A stretch of 64,000 nt of DNA from positions 1,612,001 to 1,676,000 of the forward strand of contig OZ241738.1 of NCBI GenBank assembly GCA_965200925.1. Direction: 5' to 3'. The notes under the pieces are model-generated. The model did not search any database. It was not told the DNA's origin and worked only from the letters and a program-made list of their open reading frames with translations. The DNA comes from WTGU01 sp965200925. Its GTDB lineage: Bacteria; Pseudomonadota; Alphaproteobacteria; UBA828. Position 1 is the stretch's first letter, and the number at the start of each line of letters is the position of its first letter. Made by a program: the position numbers and the translations under genes. Below are positions 18,725-26,759 of the stretch, in pieces.

Positions 18725-19933
18725 ATGGTAAAGAATTTTATTTTCTTTTTATTGACGCGCCGTAGTGTATGGCCGCTTATTCGAATGACGGCACGGCGCG
18801 CATTTAAAACGCGGATGTTTATAGAAATCATCACTGATACGAGGCTTAGAATTCAATTTAACCTTCCTTTTTTTGAAAACGATGAGTCACTAGACGAGCA
18901 ATTATCCAGGGTAATAGGCAATTACTTTAACTGGAGTGGTGAAGGAAAGAAGCCACTCGCCAGTGCTAAGGAGCGCACATATGCGGAGTGGTTGCTAAAT
19001 GATTCATCTTCAAATTCCGATCGTGAAATGCATTTTTTTCTATCTTATTGGCTCAGTTCGTTGACGGTAAAACATGATCAAGCGAAGAAAATATCTTCTG
19101 CATACAGCGTCATTTACCACAAAGAAATCCAAATTATGAATGAGTCTGATATTTGGAAATCATATGGCATTTTCCGAAAAAAGTGCCGATCCCATGTTCG
19201 CCTTCTTCGTAAATCCAAAGCAAAACTTATTGACTTTTCTTCAAAAGGGCTGCTAGCATTCTTTCCACTAATCTCGACATTGTTCGTGGTGGGAGGTTAT
19301 TTCCATATCTCTCTTGTGTATAGAGATTTTAACGTCGAACCTCACCATTTCTTCCTAATGAGTGATTATCTTGCAGGCAGTATCGAGAAGATATGGTACG
19401 CCCTCGGTAGTCTTATCGGTTTCTTCCTTGGAGTTTTGCATGGAATTCGAAATTCCGCAACAATAACAAAATACGGGAGTCAAACAAGGAGAAAAAGAAA
19501 TCGGTGGATCAATATAGGTCTGCTGACACCGTGCATTCTCTATCTGTTCTTTGTTTTGCTTCCGAATCATCCAATTGAAATATCAACCATCCCAAGTATG
19601 ACCGTGCTCTCAATCTTCGTGCTTCTTCAAACTCCGATCTTATTCGTTTCTATACGATATTTTAGAAACTGGATATCTGTGTATAGATTTTTCATGATAT
19701 TGACTATATTTTTCTCTAGTCTATATGCGAGCGCTCTCAGAGAAATTAATGAGATAAGGGAGGGACGTCCCGAAATGACTTTTGAGATTCGATCGAAAGA
19801 AATGAAGTATACCGAGAAAAACTCTATTTTTATCGGCTCTAATTCGCGTTATGTGTTTTTGTATGACCAAAAAGGAAAAACTAAGGTTTTCCCCTTGAAT
19901 CAAATCGAGCATATTTCCCTTGAAACACAATAA
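18725..19933 (+). CDS. AT-rich five-helix membrane protein, function unknown
   Basis: I do not recognise this 402-residue protein. The first 170 residues look soluble, rich in Lys, Ser and Phe. Five hydrophobic helices follow at about 175-199, 222-242, 261-280, 292-311 and 320-338. The last 60 residues are polar (TFEIRSKEMKYTEKNSIF, ending FPLNQIEHISLETQ). Base composition is strikingly AT-rich (by eye near 40% G+C), with AGA, ATA and TTA codons unlike its neighbours, a sign of recent transfer. The ATG is 2 nt after the restriction-modification stop, so translation is probably coupled. A second possible start is Met31 (18815). A role in defence is inferred only from context. Confidence 0.75.
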   Translation: MVKNFIFFLLTRRSVWPLIRMTARRAFKTRMFIEIITDTRLRIQFNLPFFENDESLDEQLSRVIGNYFNWSGEGKKPLASAKERTYAEWLLNDSSSNSDREMHFFLSYWLSSLTVKHDQAKKISSAYSVIYHKEIQIMNESDIWKSYGIFRKKCRSHVRLLRKSKAKLIDFSSKGLLAFFPLISTLFVVGGYFHISLVYRDFNVEPHHFFLMSDYLAGSIEKIWYALGSLIGFFLGVLHGIRNSATITKYGSQTRRKRNRWINIGLLTPCILYLFFVLLPNHPIEISTIPSMTVLSIFVLLQTPILFVSIRYFRNWISVYRFFMILTIFFSSLYASALREINEIREGRPEMTFEIRSKEMKYTEKNSIFIGSNSRYVFLYDQKGKTKVFPLNQIEHISLETQ

Positions 19934-20010
19934 TCTGGGAATTAGGGCACTGGCATCCTCACCGATCCACGCGGGCCGATTGCCGCCTGTCTCCCGTTGC
20001 CGCCCGCCGG

Positions 20011-20099
20011 CGCCCGCGCTATGGTCGCCTTGCTGCAACGCACAACGACAAGGCGAAGGGCGCGGAGAAGCGGAGCATGGCGATCGCACAAGCGGGAAG
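20011..20099 (+). repeat. Duplicate of the maoC start region, copy A
   Basis: About 89 bp that match 21184-21271 at close to 88% (shared CGCCCGCGCTATGGTCGCC, GGGCGCGGAGAA, CGGAGCATGGCG, CGCACAAGCG). It carries the same Shine-Dalgarno and ATG as maoC but then runs into a type IIL tail. The join lies at GGAAGCC, a short homology with the tail gene. Confidence 0.7.
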
Positions 20100-20412
20100 C
20101 CGCCCGCCGCCTCGTTGCCTTGCGCGACCGCTGGTTCAACCCGCCCCCCCCCCCCCCGAATGGGTGGAATGGCGCGATGAGCCGGTGACCGGCTACCCCA
20201 GACGCCCCGCCCCCCGCGACGAAGCCGCGGCACAGGAGCTCAAGAAGCGCACCCTGACCACCCTCTACAACACCCGCCCCCAATGGCTCACCGACGCCCA
20301 CGCCACCCTTGACGCCGCCGTCGCCGCGGCCTACAGCTGGCCCGCCGACATCTCCGACGACGACGTGCTTGGAGAGTTGCTGGCGCTCAACCAGTCGTAC
20401 AAGCACCGGTAA
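20077..20412 (+). pseudogene. Remnant of a second MmeI-like tail behind a maoC-type start and a C14 tract
   Basis: An ORF of 111 codons starts at the ATG copied from maoC. Its first 23 codons read the type IIL tail out of frame. A run of 14 C (20144-20157) then restores the correct frame, giving PPEWVEWRDEPVTGYPRRP and onward to TLTTLYNTRPQWLTDAH and the stop. In the other register, LVALRDRWFNPP is read before the tract but not after it. Only the last 100 residues of the enzyme survive, without nuclease or methyltransferase parts. Either a decayed second system or an expressed C-terminal fragment. The C-tract length would decide what is made. Confidence 0.6.
20144..20157 (+). repeat. C14 homopolymer
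   Basis: Fourteen consecutive C inside the tail remnant. Its length modulo 3 determines whether the maoC-derived ATG reads into the type IIL frame (it does at 14). Such tracts slip in replication and also cause sequencing errors, so the exact count needs confirmation. Confidence 0.8.
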
Positions 20413-20442
20413 ACTGGCCCAAACATGAGGAAAGGGGACACC

Positions 20443-21126
20443 ATGAGCGATTTTATCAGTCCTGCTACACAGGCGATGAATCTCATTCGACAAATTGGGG
20501 ACAAAGTCTCCCAATCTGGTAAACCAATTAGCCAGTTTCCTGGCGGCGATAGATTCTCCGTGCAACTCATTGAAGAGTTGCAGGAGCGCGGCATCGTCAA
20601 AGTCACAAATGTCACCACAACTTTTGCGGCAACAGCGTTTCATGGCGTTAATCTTACTCTCGAAGGGTGGGAACAGTACGAAGCTGAAAAACGCGGTGGG
20701 TTTGGGGGAAACTACGGTTTCATCGCGATGAGGTTCGGCGACGCCAAGCTCGATCCGTTCGTCAAAGACGTCGTGAAGCCCGCCGTGAAGGAAGGCATCG
20801 GTTATGATCTCGTCGACATGCGTGACGTTGCGCGTGCGGGTGTGATAGACAACATCATGCGCGTCCGGATCAGGGATTCGGCTTTCGTCATTGCGGACCT
20901 CACCCACGACAACCATGGCGCATATTGGGAAGCCGGCTACGCGGAAGGCCTGGGAAAGCCGGTGATCTATATCTGCGAAAAGGTGAAATTCGACAGGGAG
21001 GGGTCTCATTTCGATACCAATCATTGTACGACGATTCCCTGGTCCAAGGACGACCCGGAAGAGTTCAAACGGCAGTTGGTAGCGACCCTTCGCCGCTCTC
21101 TGGACCTGTCGGCGCGGTCGGATTGA
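20443..21126 (+). CDS. Winged-helix plus nucleoside 2-deoxyribosyltransferase-like protein
   Basis: 227 residues in two parts. Residues 1-85 look like a winged-helix domain (FSVQLIEELQERGIVKV, then a hairpin and LTLEGWEQYEAEK). Residues 90-185 form a Rossmann-like domain of the nucleoside deoxyribosyltransferase/TIR-like group: YGFIAMRFGD, ADLTHDNHGAYWEAGYAEGLGKPVIYIC. D152, D156 and E163 correspond in pattern to the substrate Asp residues and nucleophilic Glu of true deoxyribosyltransferases. Such domains occur as nucleotide-degrading effectors in several defence systems (family knowledge); the substrate here is unknown. ATG 20443 follows AAAGGGGACACC; ATG 20425 lacks a ribosome site. The first half is less G+C-rich than its surroundings. 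Confidence 0.75.
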   Translation: MSDFISPATQAMNLIRQIGDKVSQSGKPISQFPGGDRFSVQLIEELQERGIVKVTNVTTTFAATAFHGVNLTLEGWEQYEAEKRGGFGGNYGFIAMRFGDAKLDPFVKDVVKPAVKEGIGYDLVDMRDVARAGVIDNIMRVRIRDSAFVIADLTHDNHGAYWEAGYAEGLGKPVIYICEKVKFDREGSHFDTNHCTTIPWSKDDPEEFKRQLVATLRRSLDLSARSD

Positions 21127-21183
21127 GCGGCGGCGCGCGAAGAAGGCGCTTGGCGTCGCGCGCGAGAGCGTTGCGCCGGCCGC

Positions 21184-21271
21184 CGCCCGCGCTATGGTCG
21201 CCTTGCTGCAATGCACAATCGCAAGACAAAGGGCGCGGAGAACCGGAGCATGGCGGGCGCACAAGCGGAAG
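21184..21271 (+). repeat. maoC start region, copy B (native)
   Basis: Partner of 20011-20099. It spans the leader, Shine-Dalgarno (CGGAGC) and first codons of the intact maoC gene, so this is taken as the parental copy. The two direct copies bracket the tail remnant and the deoxyribosyltransferase-like gene. Confidence 0.7.
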
Positions 21272-21687
21272 CCGGGTATTTCTTCGAGGACCTGCGCGTC
21301 GGCATGAGCGCCGTCCACCGGCGGGTCATCGACGACGACGCGATGCGCCTCTTCGCCGACGTCTCGGGCGATACCAACCCCCTCCACTTCGACGACGGCT
21401 TCGCCCGGCGCTCCCCGTTCGGCGGCCGCGTCGTCCACGGCATGTGCACCGCGTCGTTGATCTCCACGGTCATCGGCACGCTGCTGCCGGGGCCGGGCTG
21501 CATCTACCTTTCCCAATCCCTCCGCTTCACCGCGCCGGTGCGACCGGGGGACGAGGTGGCGGCGCAGGCCGTGGTCGAACGCCTGATCCCCGAACGCAAA
21601 CGGGCGGCGTTCCGCACCACCTGCGCGGTCGGCGCCCGCATCGTGCTCACGGGCGAGGCCCTGATCCAGGTGCCCGCGCGCGGGTAG
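21250..21687 (+). CDS. MaoC-like hotdog dehydratase
   Basis: 145-residue MaoC/(R)-specific enoyl-CoA hydratase family protein. The hydratase-2 motif region is seen as MRLFADVSGDTNPLHFDDGFARRSPFGGRVVHGM with the catalytic Asp and His pair, followed by LPGPGCIYLSQSLRFTAPVRPGDEV. Likely hydrates 2-enoyl-CoA or a related thioester. ATG 21250 follows CGGAGC; the frame is open to 21211. Its leader has been copied upstream (20011-20099), which marks this gene as the right edge of the accessory islet. Confidence 0.85.
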   Translation: MAGAQAEAGYFFEDLRVGMSAVHRRVIDDDAMRLFADVSGDTNPLHFDDGFARRSPFGGRVVHGMCTASLISTVIGTLLPGPGCIYLSQSLRFTAPVRPGDEVAAQAVVERLIPERKRAAFRTTCAVGARIVLTGEALIQVPARG

Positions 21688-21787
21688 GCGCCCGGCCCGC
21701 GCGAAGCACGGCGGACGCTGGCCAAGGGCCGGGCGAGCGCCTATTCTCCCCGCCGCCCGGATGCACAGGAGGCGGGAAGCGGCGCGG

Positions 21788-22789
21788 ATGCGCATCGTTC
21801 GGCATTGGCGGCATACGCCCGCGGAAGCGCGGGGCGCGGTCGTCGCGATCGGCAATTTCGACGGCGTCCACCTGGGGCACCGCGCGGTGATCGACGAGGG
21901 CCGCCGGATCGCCCGCGCACGCGGCGCGCCGCTCGCCGTGCTGACCTTCGAGCCGCACCCGCGCCAAGTACTCGCCGCCGCGCCGGGCCGGCTGGCGCCG
22001 TTCCGACTGACGCCGTTCCGCACCAAGGCCCGGGAACTCGCGGCGCTCGGGGTCGAGATCCTCCACGTCGCGCGGTTCGACCGCGCCTTCGCCGCGATGG
22101 AGCCGGCCGCCTTCGTCCGCGACGTGGTGGCCGCCGGCATCGGCGCACGCCACGTCGTGGTCGGCCACGACTTCGCCTTCGGCCGCGCGCGCGCCGGCAC
22201 GGTGGCGCTGCTCGCGGAAGTCGGCGCGGCGCTCGGCCTCGGCGTAAGCCGCATCGAGGCGGCCGGCGGCAGCGCGGGCGTCCATTCCGCAAGCCGGGCG
22301 CGGCGCCTGCTGGCGGAAGGCGACGTGGCCGGCCTCCTCCCGATGCTCGGCCGCTTCTGGGAGATCGACGGGCGCGTCACGGCGGGCGACCGGCGCGGGC
22401 GGACCATCGGCTTCCCGACGGCCAACCTGCCGCTGGCGGGGCTGCTGCATCCGGCGCGCGGGGTCTACGCCGTCTGGGCCCGGCCCGACGGAAGCGGCGG
22501 ACGCTGGCTGCCGGCGGTCGCCAATCTCGGCCGGCGCCCGACCTTCCACAAAACCGAAGACCTGCTGGAAGTGCACCTCCTCGACTTCTCCGGCGCGCTC
22601 TACGGCCGGCGGCTGCGGGCCGCCTTCGCGGCGCGCGTCCGCGCCGAACGCAAATTCGACGGGATCCGTGGCCTGAAGGCGCAAATCGCCCGCGACTGCG
22701 AGGCCGCCCGCGCCCTCCTCGCCCGCACGGCCCCGCCGGACGCCGCCGAACCCGCCGCCCCGATGCCGCTGCGCCGGGCCCGCTCATGA
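21788..22789 (+). CDS. ribF: Bifunctional riboflavin kinase/FAD synthetase
   Basis: Converts riboflavin to FMN and FMN to FAD. The N-terminal FAD synthetase domain has AIGNFDGVHLGHRAVI and LTFEPHPRQVL, with VVVGHDFAFGRARAGT. The C-terminal kinase domain has GRTIGFPTANLPL, GVYAVWA, PAVANLGRRPTF and EVHLLDF. 333 residues from ATG 21788 (MRIVRHW); ATG 21761 is possible and nearer to AGGAGG. The stop overlaps the ileS start (ATGA). Confidence 0.94.
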   Translation: MRIVRHWRHTPAEARGAVVAIGNFDGVHLGHRAVIDEGRRIARARGAPLAVLTFEPHPRQVLAAAPGRLAPFRLTPFRTKARELAALGVEILHVARFDRAFAAMEPAAFVRDVVAAGIGARHVVVGHDFAFGRARAGTVALLAEVGAALGLGVSRIEAAGGSAGVHSASRARRLLAEGDVAGLLPMLGRFWEIDGRVTAGDRRGRTIGFPTANLPLAGLLHPARGVYAVWARPDGSGGRWLPAVANLGRRPTFHKTEDLLEVHLLDFSGALYGRRLRAAFAARVRAERKFDGIRGLKAQIARDCEAARALLARTAPPDAAEPAAPMPLRRARS

Positions 22790-25656
22790 CCGCGGACTAC
22801 CGCGACACCGTCCTCATGCCCCGCACCGCCTTCCCGATGAAGGCGCGGCTGCCGGCGCGCGAGCCGGCCATGGTCGAACGCTGGGACTCGATCGGCCTCT
22901 ACCGGCGGCTGCGGGCCGACTCGGCCGGGCGTCCGAAATTCGTCCTCCACGACGGGCCGCCCTACGCCAACGGCCATCTCCATCTCGGCACCGCGCTCAA
23001 CAAGATCCTGAAGGACGTGGTGGTGCGCTCGCAACAGATGCTGGGCAGGGATTCCGTCTACGTGCCGGGCTGGGACTGCCACGGCCTGCCGATCGAATGG
23101 CAGGTCGAGCAGGCATACCGCAAGGACGGCAAGGACAAGGACGCCGCGCCGGTGGGCCGCTTCCGCGCCGACTGCCGGGCCTTCGCCGAGCACTGGATCG
23201 ACGTGCAACGGCGCGAGTTCAAGCGCCTCGGGGTGATCGGCGACTGGGACGATCCGTACACCACCATGAGCCCTGCGGCCGAGGCGCAGATCGTTCGCGA
23301 GCTCGGCAAGTTCCTGGTGGACGGAAGCCTCTACCGGGGCGCCAAGCCGGTGATGTGGTCGCCGGTCGAGAAGACGGCGCTGGCCGAGGCGGAGATCGAA
23401 TATCACGACCATACGTCGACGACGATCGCCGTGGCCTTTCCGGTGATCGCGAGCGCCCTTGAAGCCCTGGACGGCGCCCAGATCGCGATCTGGACGACCA
23501 CGCCCTGGACCATCCCCGGCAACCGCTGCATCGCCTATGGCGAGGCGCTGCGCTATCTGGTGATCGAGGTCACGGCGGCCAGGGAAGGCGCCGGGCCGCG
23601 CCCGGGCGCGCGCATCGCCCTGGCCCATGCACTGGAAGAGGCGTTCCGCGCCGAATACGGCATCGCCGAGCACCGGGTGATCGCGGCGGACCTTCCGGGC
23701 GCGGCCTTCGCCGGAACCGTCTGCGCCCACCCCCTGCGCGGCCGGGGATACGACTTCCCGGTGCCCCTCATCCCGGCGGACCACGTCACCACCGAGCAGG
23801 GCACCGGCTTCGTCCACATCGCGCCGGGCCACGGCGCCGAGGATTTCGAAGCGGTCGCGCGGTACAACGCGGCGCTGGCGAAGGCGGGGGACGGCCAGGC
23901 CCCGATCGAGACGCCGGCGACGGTGGCGGAGGACGGCCGCTTCCACGACCACGTTCCGGGCTTCGCCGGCGAACACGTCTACGAGGTGAACGGCGCCGTC
24001 GCCGACGCGCTGGCCGGGGCCGGCCGGCTGCTCGGGCGCGGCACGCTCGTCCACTCCTACCCCCACTCCTGGCGCTCCAAGGCCCCGCTGATCTTCCGCA
24101 ACACGCTCCAATGGTTCATCAGCATGGACGGGACCGGACTCCGCGAGACCGCGCTCCGGGCGATCGACCGGGTGCGCTGGGTGCCGCCGAGCGGGCGGGA
24201 GCGCATCCGCGCGATGATCGAAGCGCGGCCGGACTGGGTGCTGTCGCGCCAGCGCGTCTGGGGAGTCCCGATCGCGGTGTTCGTCGGGCGCGACGACGGC
24301 GCGCCGCTGCGCGATGCGCGGGTGGTCGAACGCATCGCCGCGGCCGTCGAGGCGGAGGGCGCGGACGCCTGGTTCACCAGCGCCAAGGCGCGCTTCCTCG
24401 CGCCCGAGCACGATCCGGATGCCTATGAGAAGGTCACCGACATCCTCGACGTCTGGTTCGAGAGCGGCACCACGCACAGCTTCGTCCTGGAGAAGCGCCC
24501 GGACCTGCTCTGGCCCGCCTCGCTCTACCTCGAAGGCTCGGACCAGCACCGGGGCTGGTTCCACAGCTCGCTGCTCGAATCCTGCGGCACCCGCGGGCGG
24601 GCGCCCTACGACGCCGTGCTCACCCACGGCTTCGTGGTCGACGGCGAGGGACGCAAGATGTCGAAATCCCTCGGCAACGTGATCGCGCCCCAGCAGGTGA
24701 ACGAACGCTACGGGGCGGACATCCTCAGGCTCTGGGTGGTCAGTGCCGACTACGCCGAGGACCTCAGAATCAGCGACGAAATCCTGCGCCACCAGACCGA
24801 CTCCTACCGCCGGCTGCGCAACACCCTGCGCTTCCTCCTGGGCAATCTCGCGGCGTTCCGCGCCGAGGAGCGGCTGCCGGCGGACGCCCTGCCCGAACTC
24901 GAGCGCTGGGTGCTGCACCGGCTCCACGGCCTCGACCGCGGCGTGCGCGAATGGTGCGAGGCGTTCGCCTTCCACGACATGTTCGCGGCACTGCATAATT
25001 TCTGCGCCGTGGACCTCTCGGCGTTCTATTTCGACGTGCGCAAGGACTCGCTCTATTGCGACCGCCCCGACTCGCCGCGCCGGCGGGCGGTGCGGACGGT
25101 GCTCGACACGCTGTTCGACTGCCTCGCCGCCTGGCTCGCGCCGTTCCTCTGCTTCACCGCCGAGGAAGCATGGCTCGCCCGCCACCCCGACGGCGACAGC
25201 GTCCATCTCCGCCTCTTTCCCGAACTGCCGGCGGCCTGGCGCGACGACGCCCTCGCCGAGCGAATCGAGCGGATGCGCGCGGTGCGCCGCGTCGTGACCA
25301 AGGCGCTCGAAGAGGCGCGCGCCGCCAAGACCATCGGCTCCTCGCTGCAGGCCGCGCCGGAGGTCTTCGTACACGCGCGTTATCGCGACGCCCTTTCCTT
25401 CGCGCACGACGATTGCGCGACGCTCTTCATCACCTCGGGTGCGACCCTCAAGCCGTGGGAGGAGGCGCCGACCGGCGCCGGCCTCGTGACCCTGCCGGAG
25501 GTGCCCGAGGTCGGCGTCGCGTTCGCGCCGGCGGTGCACGCGAAATGCGAACGCTGCTGGCGGTTGCTGCCGGAGGTCGGCGACGACGCGCGTTATCCGG
25601 GCCTGTGCGCACGGTGCGTGGATGCCGTCGCCGCCTTTCGGGAAGCAGCCGCCTGA
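22786..25656 (+). CDS. ileS: Isoleucyl-tRNA synthetase
   Basis: Class I synthetase charging tRNA-Ile, with editing of misactivated valine. HIGH motif variant as PYANGHLHLG near residue 63, KMSKS as GRKMSKSLGN near residue 624, editing domain with TTTPWTIPGN and the Asp-containing GTGFVHIAPGHGAEDF. The C-terminal zinc knuckle is reduced to CERCWR and CARC. Length 956 is typical. The start overlaps the ribF stop by 4 nt. Confidence 0.97.
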   Translation: MTADYRDTVLMPRTAFPMKARLPAREPAMVERWDSIGLYRRLRADSAGRPKFVLHDGPPYANGHLHLGTALNKILKDVVVRSQQMLGRDSVYVPGWDCHGLPIEWQVEQAYRKDGKDKDAAPVGRFRADCRAFAEHWIDVQRREFKRLGVIGDWDDPYTTMSPAAEAQIVRELGKFLVDGSLYRGAKPVMWSPVEKTALAEAEIEYHDHTSTTIAVAFPVIASALEALDGAQIAIWTTTPWTIPGNRCIAYGEALRYLVIEVTAAREGAGPRPGARIALAHALEEAFRAEYGIAEHRVIAADLPGAAFAGTVCAHPLRGRGYDFPVPLIPADHVTTEQGTGFVHIAPGHGAEDFEAVARYNAALAKAGDGQAPIETPATVAEDGRFHDHVPGFAGEHVYEVNGAVADALAGAGRLLGRGTLVHSYPHSWRSKAPLIFRNTLQWFISMDGTGLRETALRAIDRVRWVPPSGRERIRAMIEARPDWVLSRQRVWGVPIAVFVGRDDGAPLRDARVVERIAAAVEAEGADAWFTSAKARFLAPEHDPDAYEKVTDILDVWFESGTTHSFVLEKRPDLLWPASLYLEGSDQHRGWFHSSLLESCGTRGRAPYDAVLTHGFVVDGEGRKMSKSLGNVIAPQQVNERYGADILRLWVVSADYAEDLRISDEILRHQTDSYRRLRNTLRFLLGNLAAFRAEERLPADALPELERWVLHRLHGLDRGVREWCEAFAFHDMFAALHNFCAVDLSAFYFDVRKDSLYCDRPDSPRRRAVRTVLDTLFDCLAAWLAPFLCFTAEEAWLARHPDGDSVHLRLFPELPAAWRDDALAERIERMRAVRRVVTKALEEARAAKTIGSSLQAAPEVFVHARYRDALSFAHDDCATLFITSGATLKPWEEAPTGAGLVTLPEVPEVGVAFAPAVHAKCERCWRLLPEVGDDARYPGLCARCVDAVAAFREAAA

Positions 25657-25686
25657 CCGGCCCTGCCGCCGGTCGGGAACGGGCGC

Positions 25687-26163
25687 GTGCTCCATGTGGG
25701 ATTGCCGGTGGCGGCCGGCGTCGCCGTCCTCGACCAGGCCACGAAATGGGCGGCGCGCGACGCGCTCTGGGAGCCGCCGCGCCGCATCGACGTGACCGGC
25801 TTCCTGGCGCTGGTCCCGGTCGAGAACCGGGGCATCAGCTTCGGCCTCTTCCAGAGCGAAGGCGCCGGGGCCTGGGCGATCACGGCCCTTGCGCTCGCGA
25901 TCTCGGCGGGGCTCGGCGTCTGGCTGCGCGCCACGCGCGCGGTCTTCCCCGCCGTCGCGCTCGGACTGATCATCGGCGGTGCCGTCGGCAACGTGATCGA
26001 CCGGGTTCGCCTCGGCTGGGTCATCGACTTCCTGGATTTCCACGGGGGCGGCTACCACTGGCCGGCCTTCAACCTCGCCGACGCCGCGATCAGCGTCGGG
26101 GTCTTCCTCCTGCTCGCGCATGGCTTGCTGAAACCGCGGAAAGCGCCTAAACAGGAACCATGA
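25687..26163 (+). CDS. lspA: Lipoprotein signal peptidase
   Basis: Signal peptidase II, an inner-membrane aspartyl protease that removes signal peptides of prolipoproteins. Four hydrophobic helices are visible. Catalytic aspartates lie in GNVIDRVRLGWVIDF and FNLADAAISVG; DQATKWA is the conserved N-terminal motif. 158 residues; GTG 25687 is the only suitable start close to the family N-terminus. 30 bp after ileS; the stop overlaps bamF (ATGA). Confidence 0.95.
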   Translation: MLHVGLPVAAGVAVLDQATKWAARDALWEPPRRIDVTGFLALVPVENRGISFGLFQSEGAGAWAITALALAISAGLGVWLRATRAVFPAVALGLIIGGAVGNVIDRVRLGWVIDFLDFHGGGYHWPAFNLADAAISVGVFLLLAHGLLKPRKAPKQEP

Positions 26164-26759
26164 TGATGGGGGCGAATCGGAGTCTCGGCCGCTGGCGCGG
26201 CGCGGCGCGGCTCACGGCGGGTTGCTGCGCGCTGACGCTGGCGCTTTCCGCTTGCAGCGACTTCCGTGCGGCCATCGGTCTCGACAAGCGGGCACCGGAC
26301 GAGTTCGCCGTCGTGTCGCGGGCGCCCCTCATTCTGCCGCCGGACTACCGCCTGCGCCCGCCCGAGCCGGGCGCCCCGCGCCCCACCGAGACGTCGCCGC
26401 GCGAGGACGCGGAGACGGCGGTGTTCGAGGACGCGCGCACGGAAGACGCCGGGGCGAAAGGCGCGGCAGGCGGAACGCCGGGCGAGGCGGCGCTTCTCGA
26501 CCGCGCCGGCACGGCGGACGCGGACCCGGGAATCCGGCGTCTCCTCGACCGCGAACACACGACCCGCGTCGAGGAAGACGAGGGCTTCCTCGACGCGCTG
26601 CTGTTCTGGCAGGAGGACGCCCCGCCGGGCGAGGTGGTCGATCCCGAGGGCGAGGCCCGGCGGCTGCGCGAGAACGAAGCACTCGGCGCGCCGGTGACGG
26701 CCGGCGAAACGCCGACCATCAAGCAAGGCGAAAAGGCGCTCCTCGAAGACCTCTTTTGA
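26160..26759 (+). CDS. bamF: BamF/DUF3035 lipoprotein
   Basis: Alphaproteobacterial lipoprotein of the DUF3035 family, described as subunit BamF of the outer-membrane beta-barrel assembly complex in Caulobacter (family knowledge). A signal peptide ends in a lipobox LSACS. The family core DEFAVVSRAPLILPPDYRLRPPEPGAPRP follows. The rest is low-complexity and acidic, ending TIKQGEKALLEDLF. Length 199. Its place after lspA is typical. The stop TGATG shares one base with the next start. Confidence 0.85.
   Translation: MMMGANRSLGRWRGAARLTAGCCALTLALSACSDFRAAIGLDKRAPDEFAVVSRAPLILPPDYRLRPPEPGAPRPTETSPREDAETAVFEDARTEDAGAKGAAGGTPGEAALLDRAGTADADPGIRRLLDREHTTRVEEDEGFLDALLFWQEDAPPGEVVDPEGEARRLRENEALGAPVTAGETPTIKQGEKALLEDLF

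Noticed and set aside
18725..19933. Treating the membrane protein as an Abi or toxin family member
   Set aside because: No diagnostic motif of any defence family is visible; only context and composition support such a role.
20425..20442. ATG 20425 as start of the deoxyribosyltransferase-like gene
   Set aside because: No ribosome site before it, whereas ATG 20443 follows AAAGGGGACACC.
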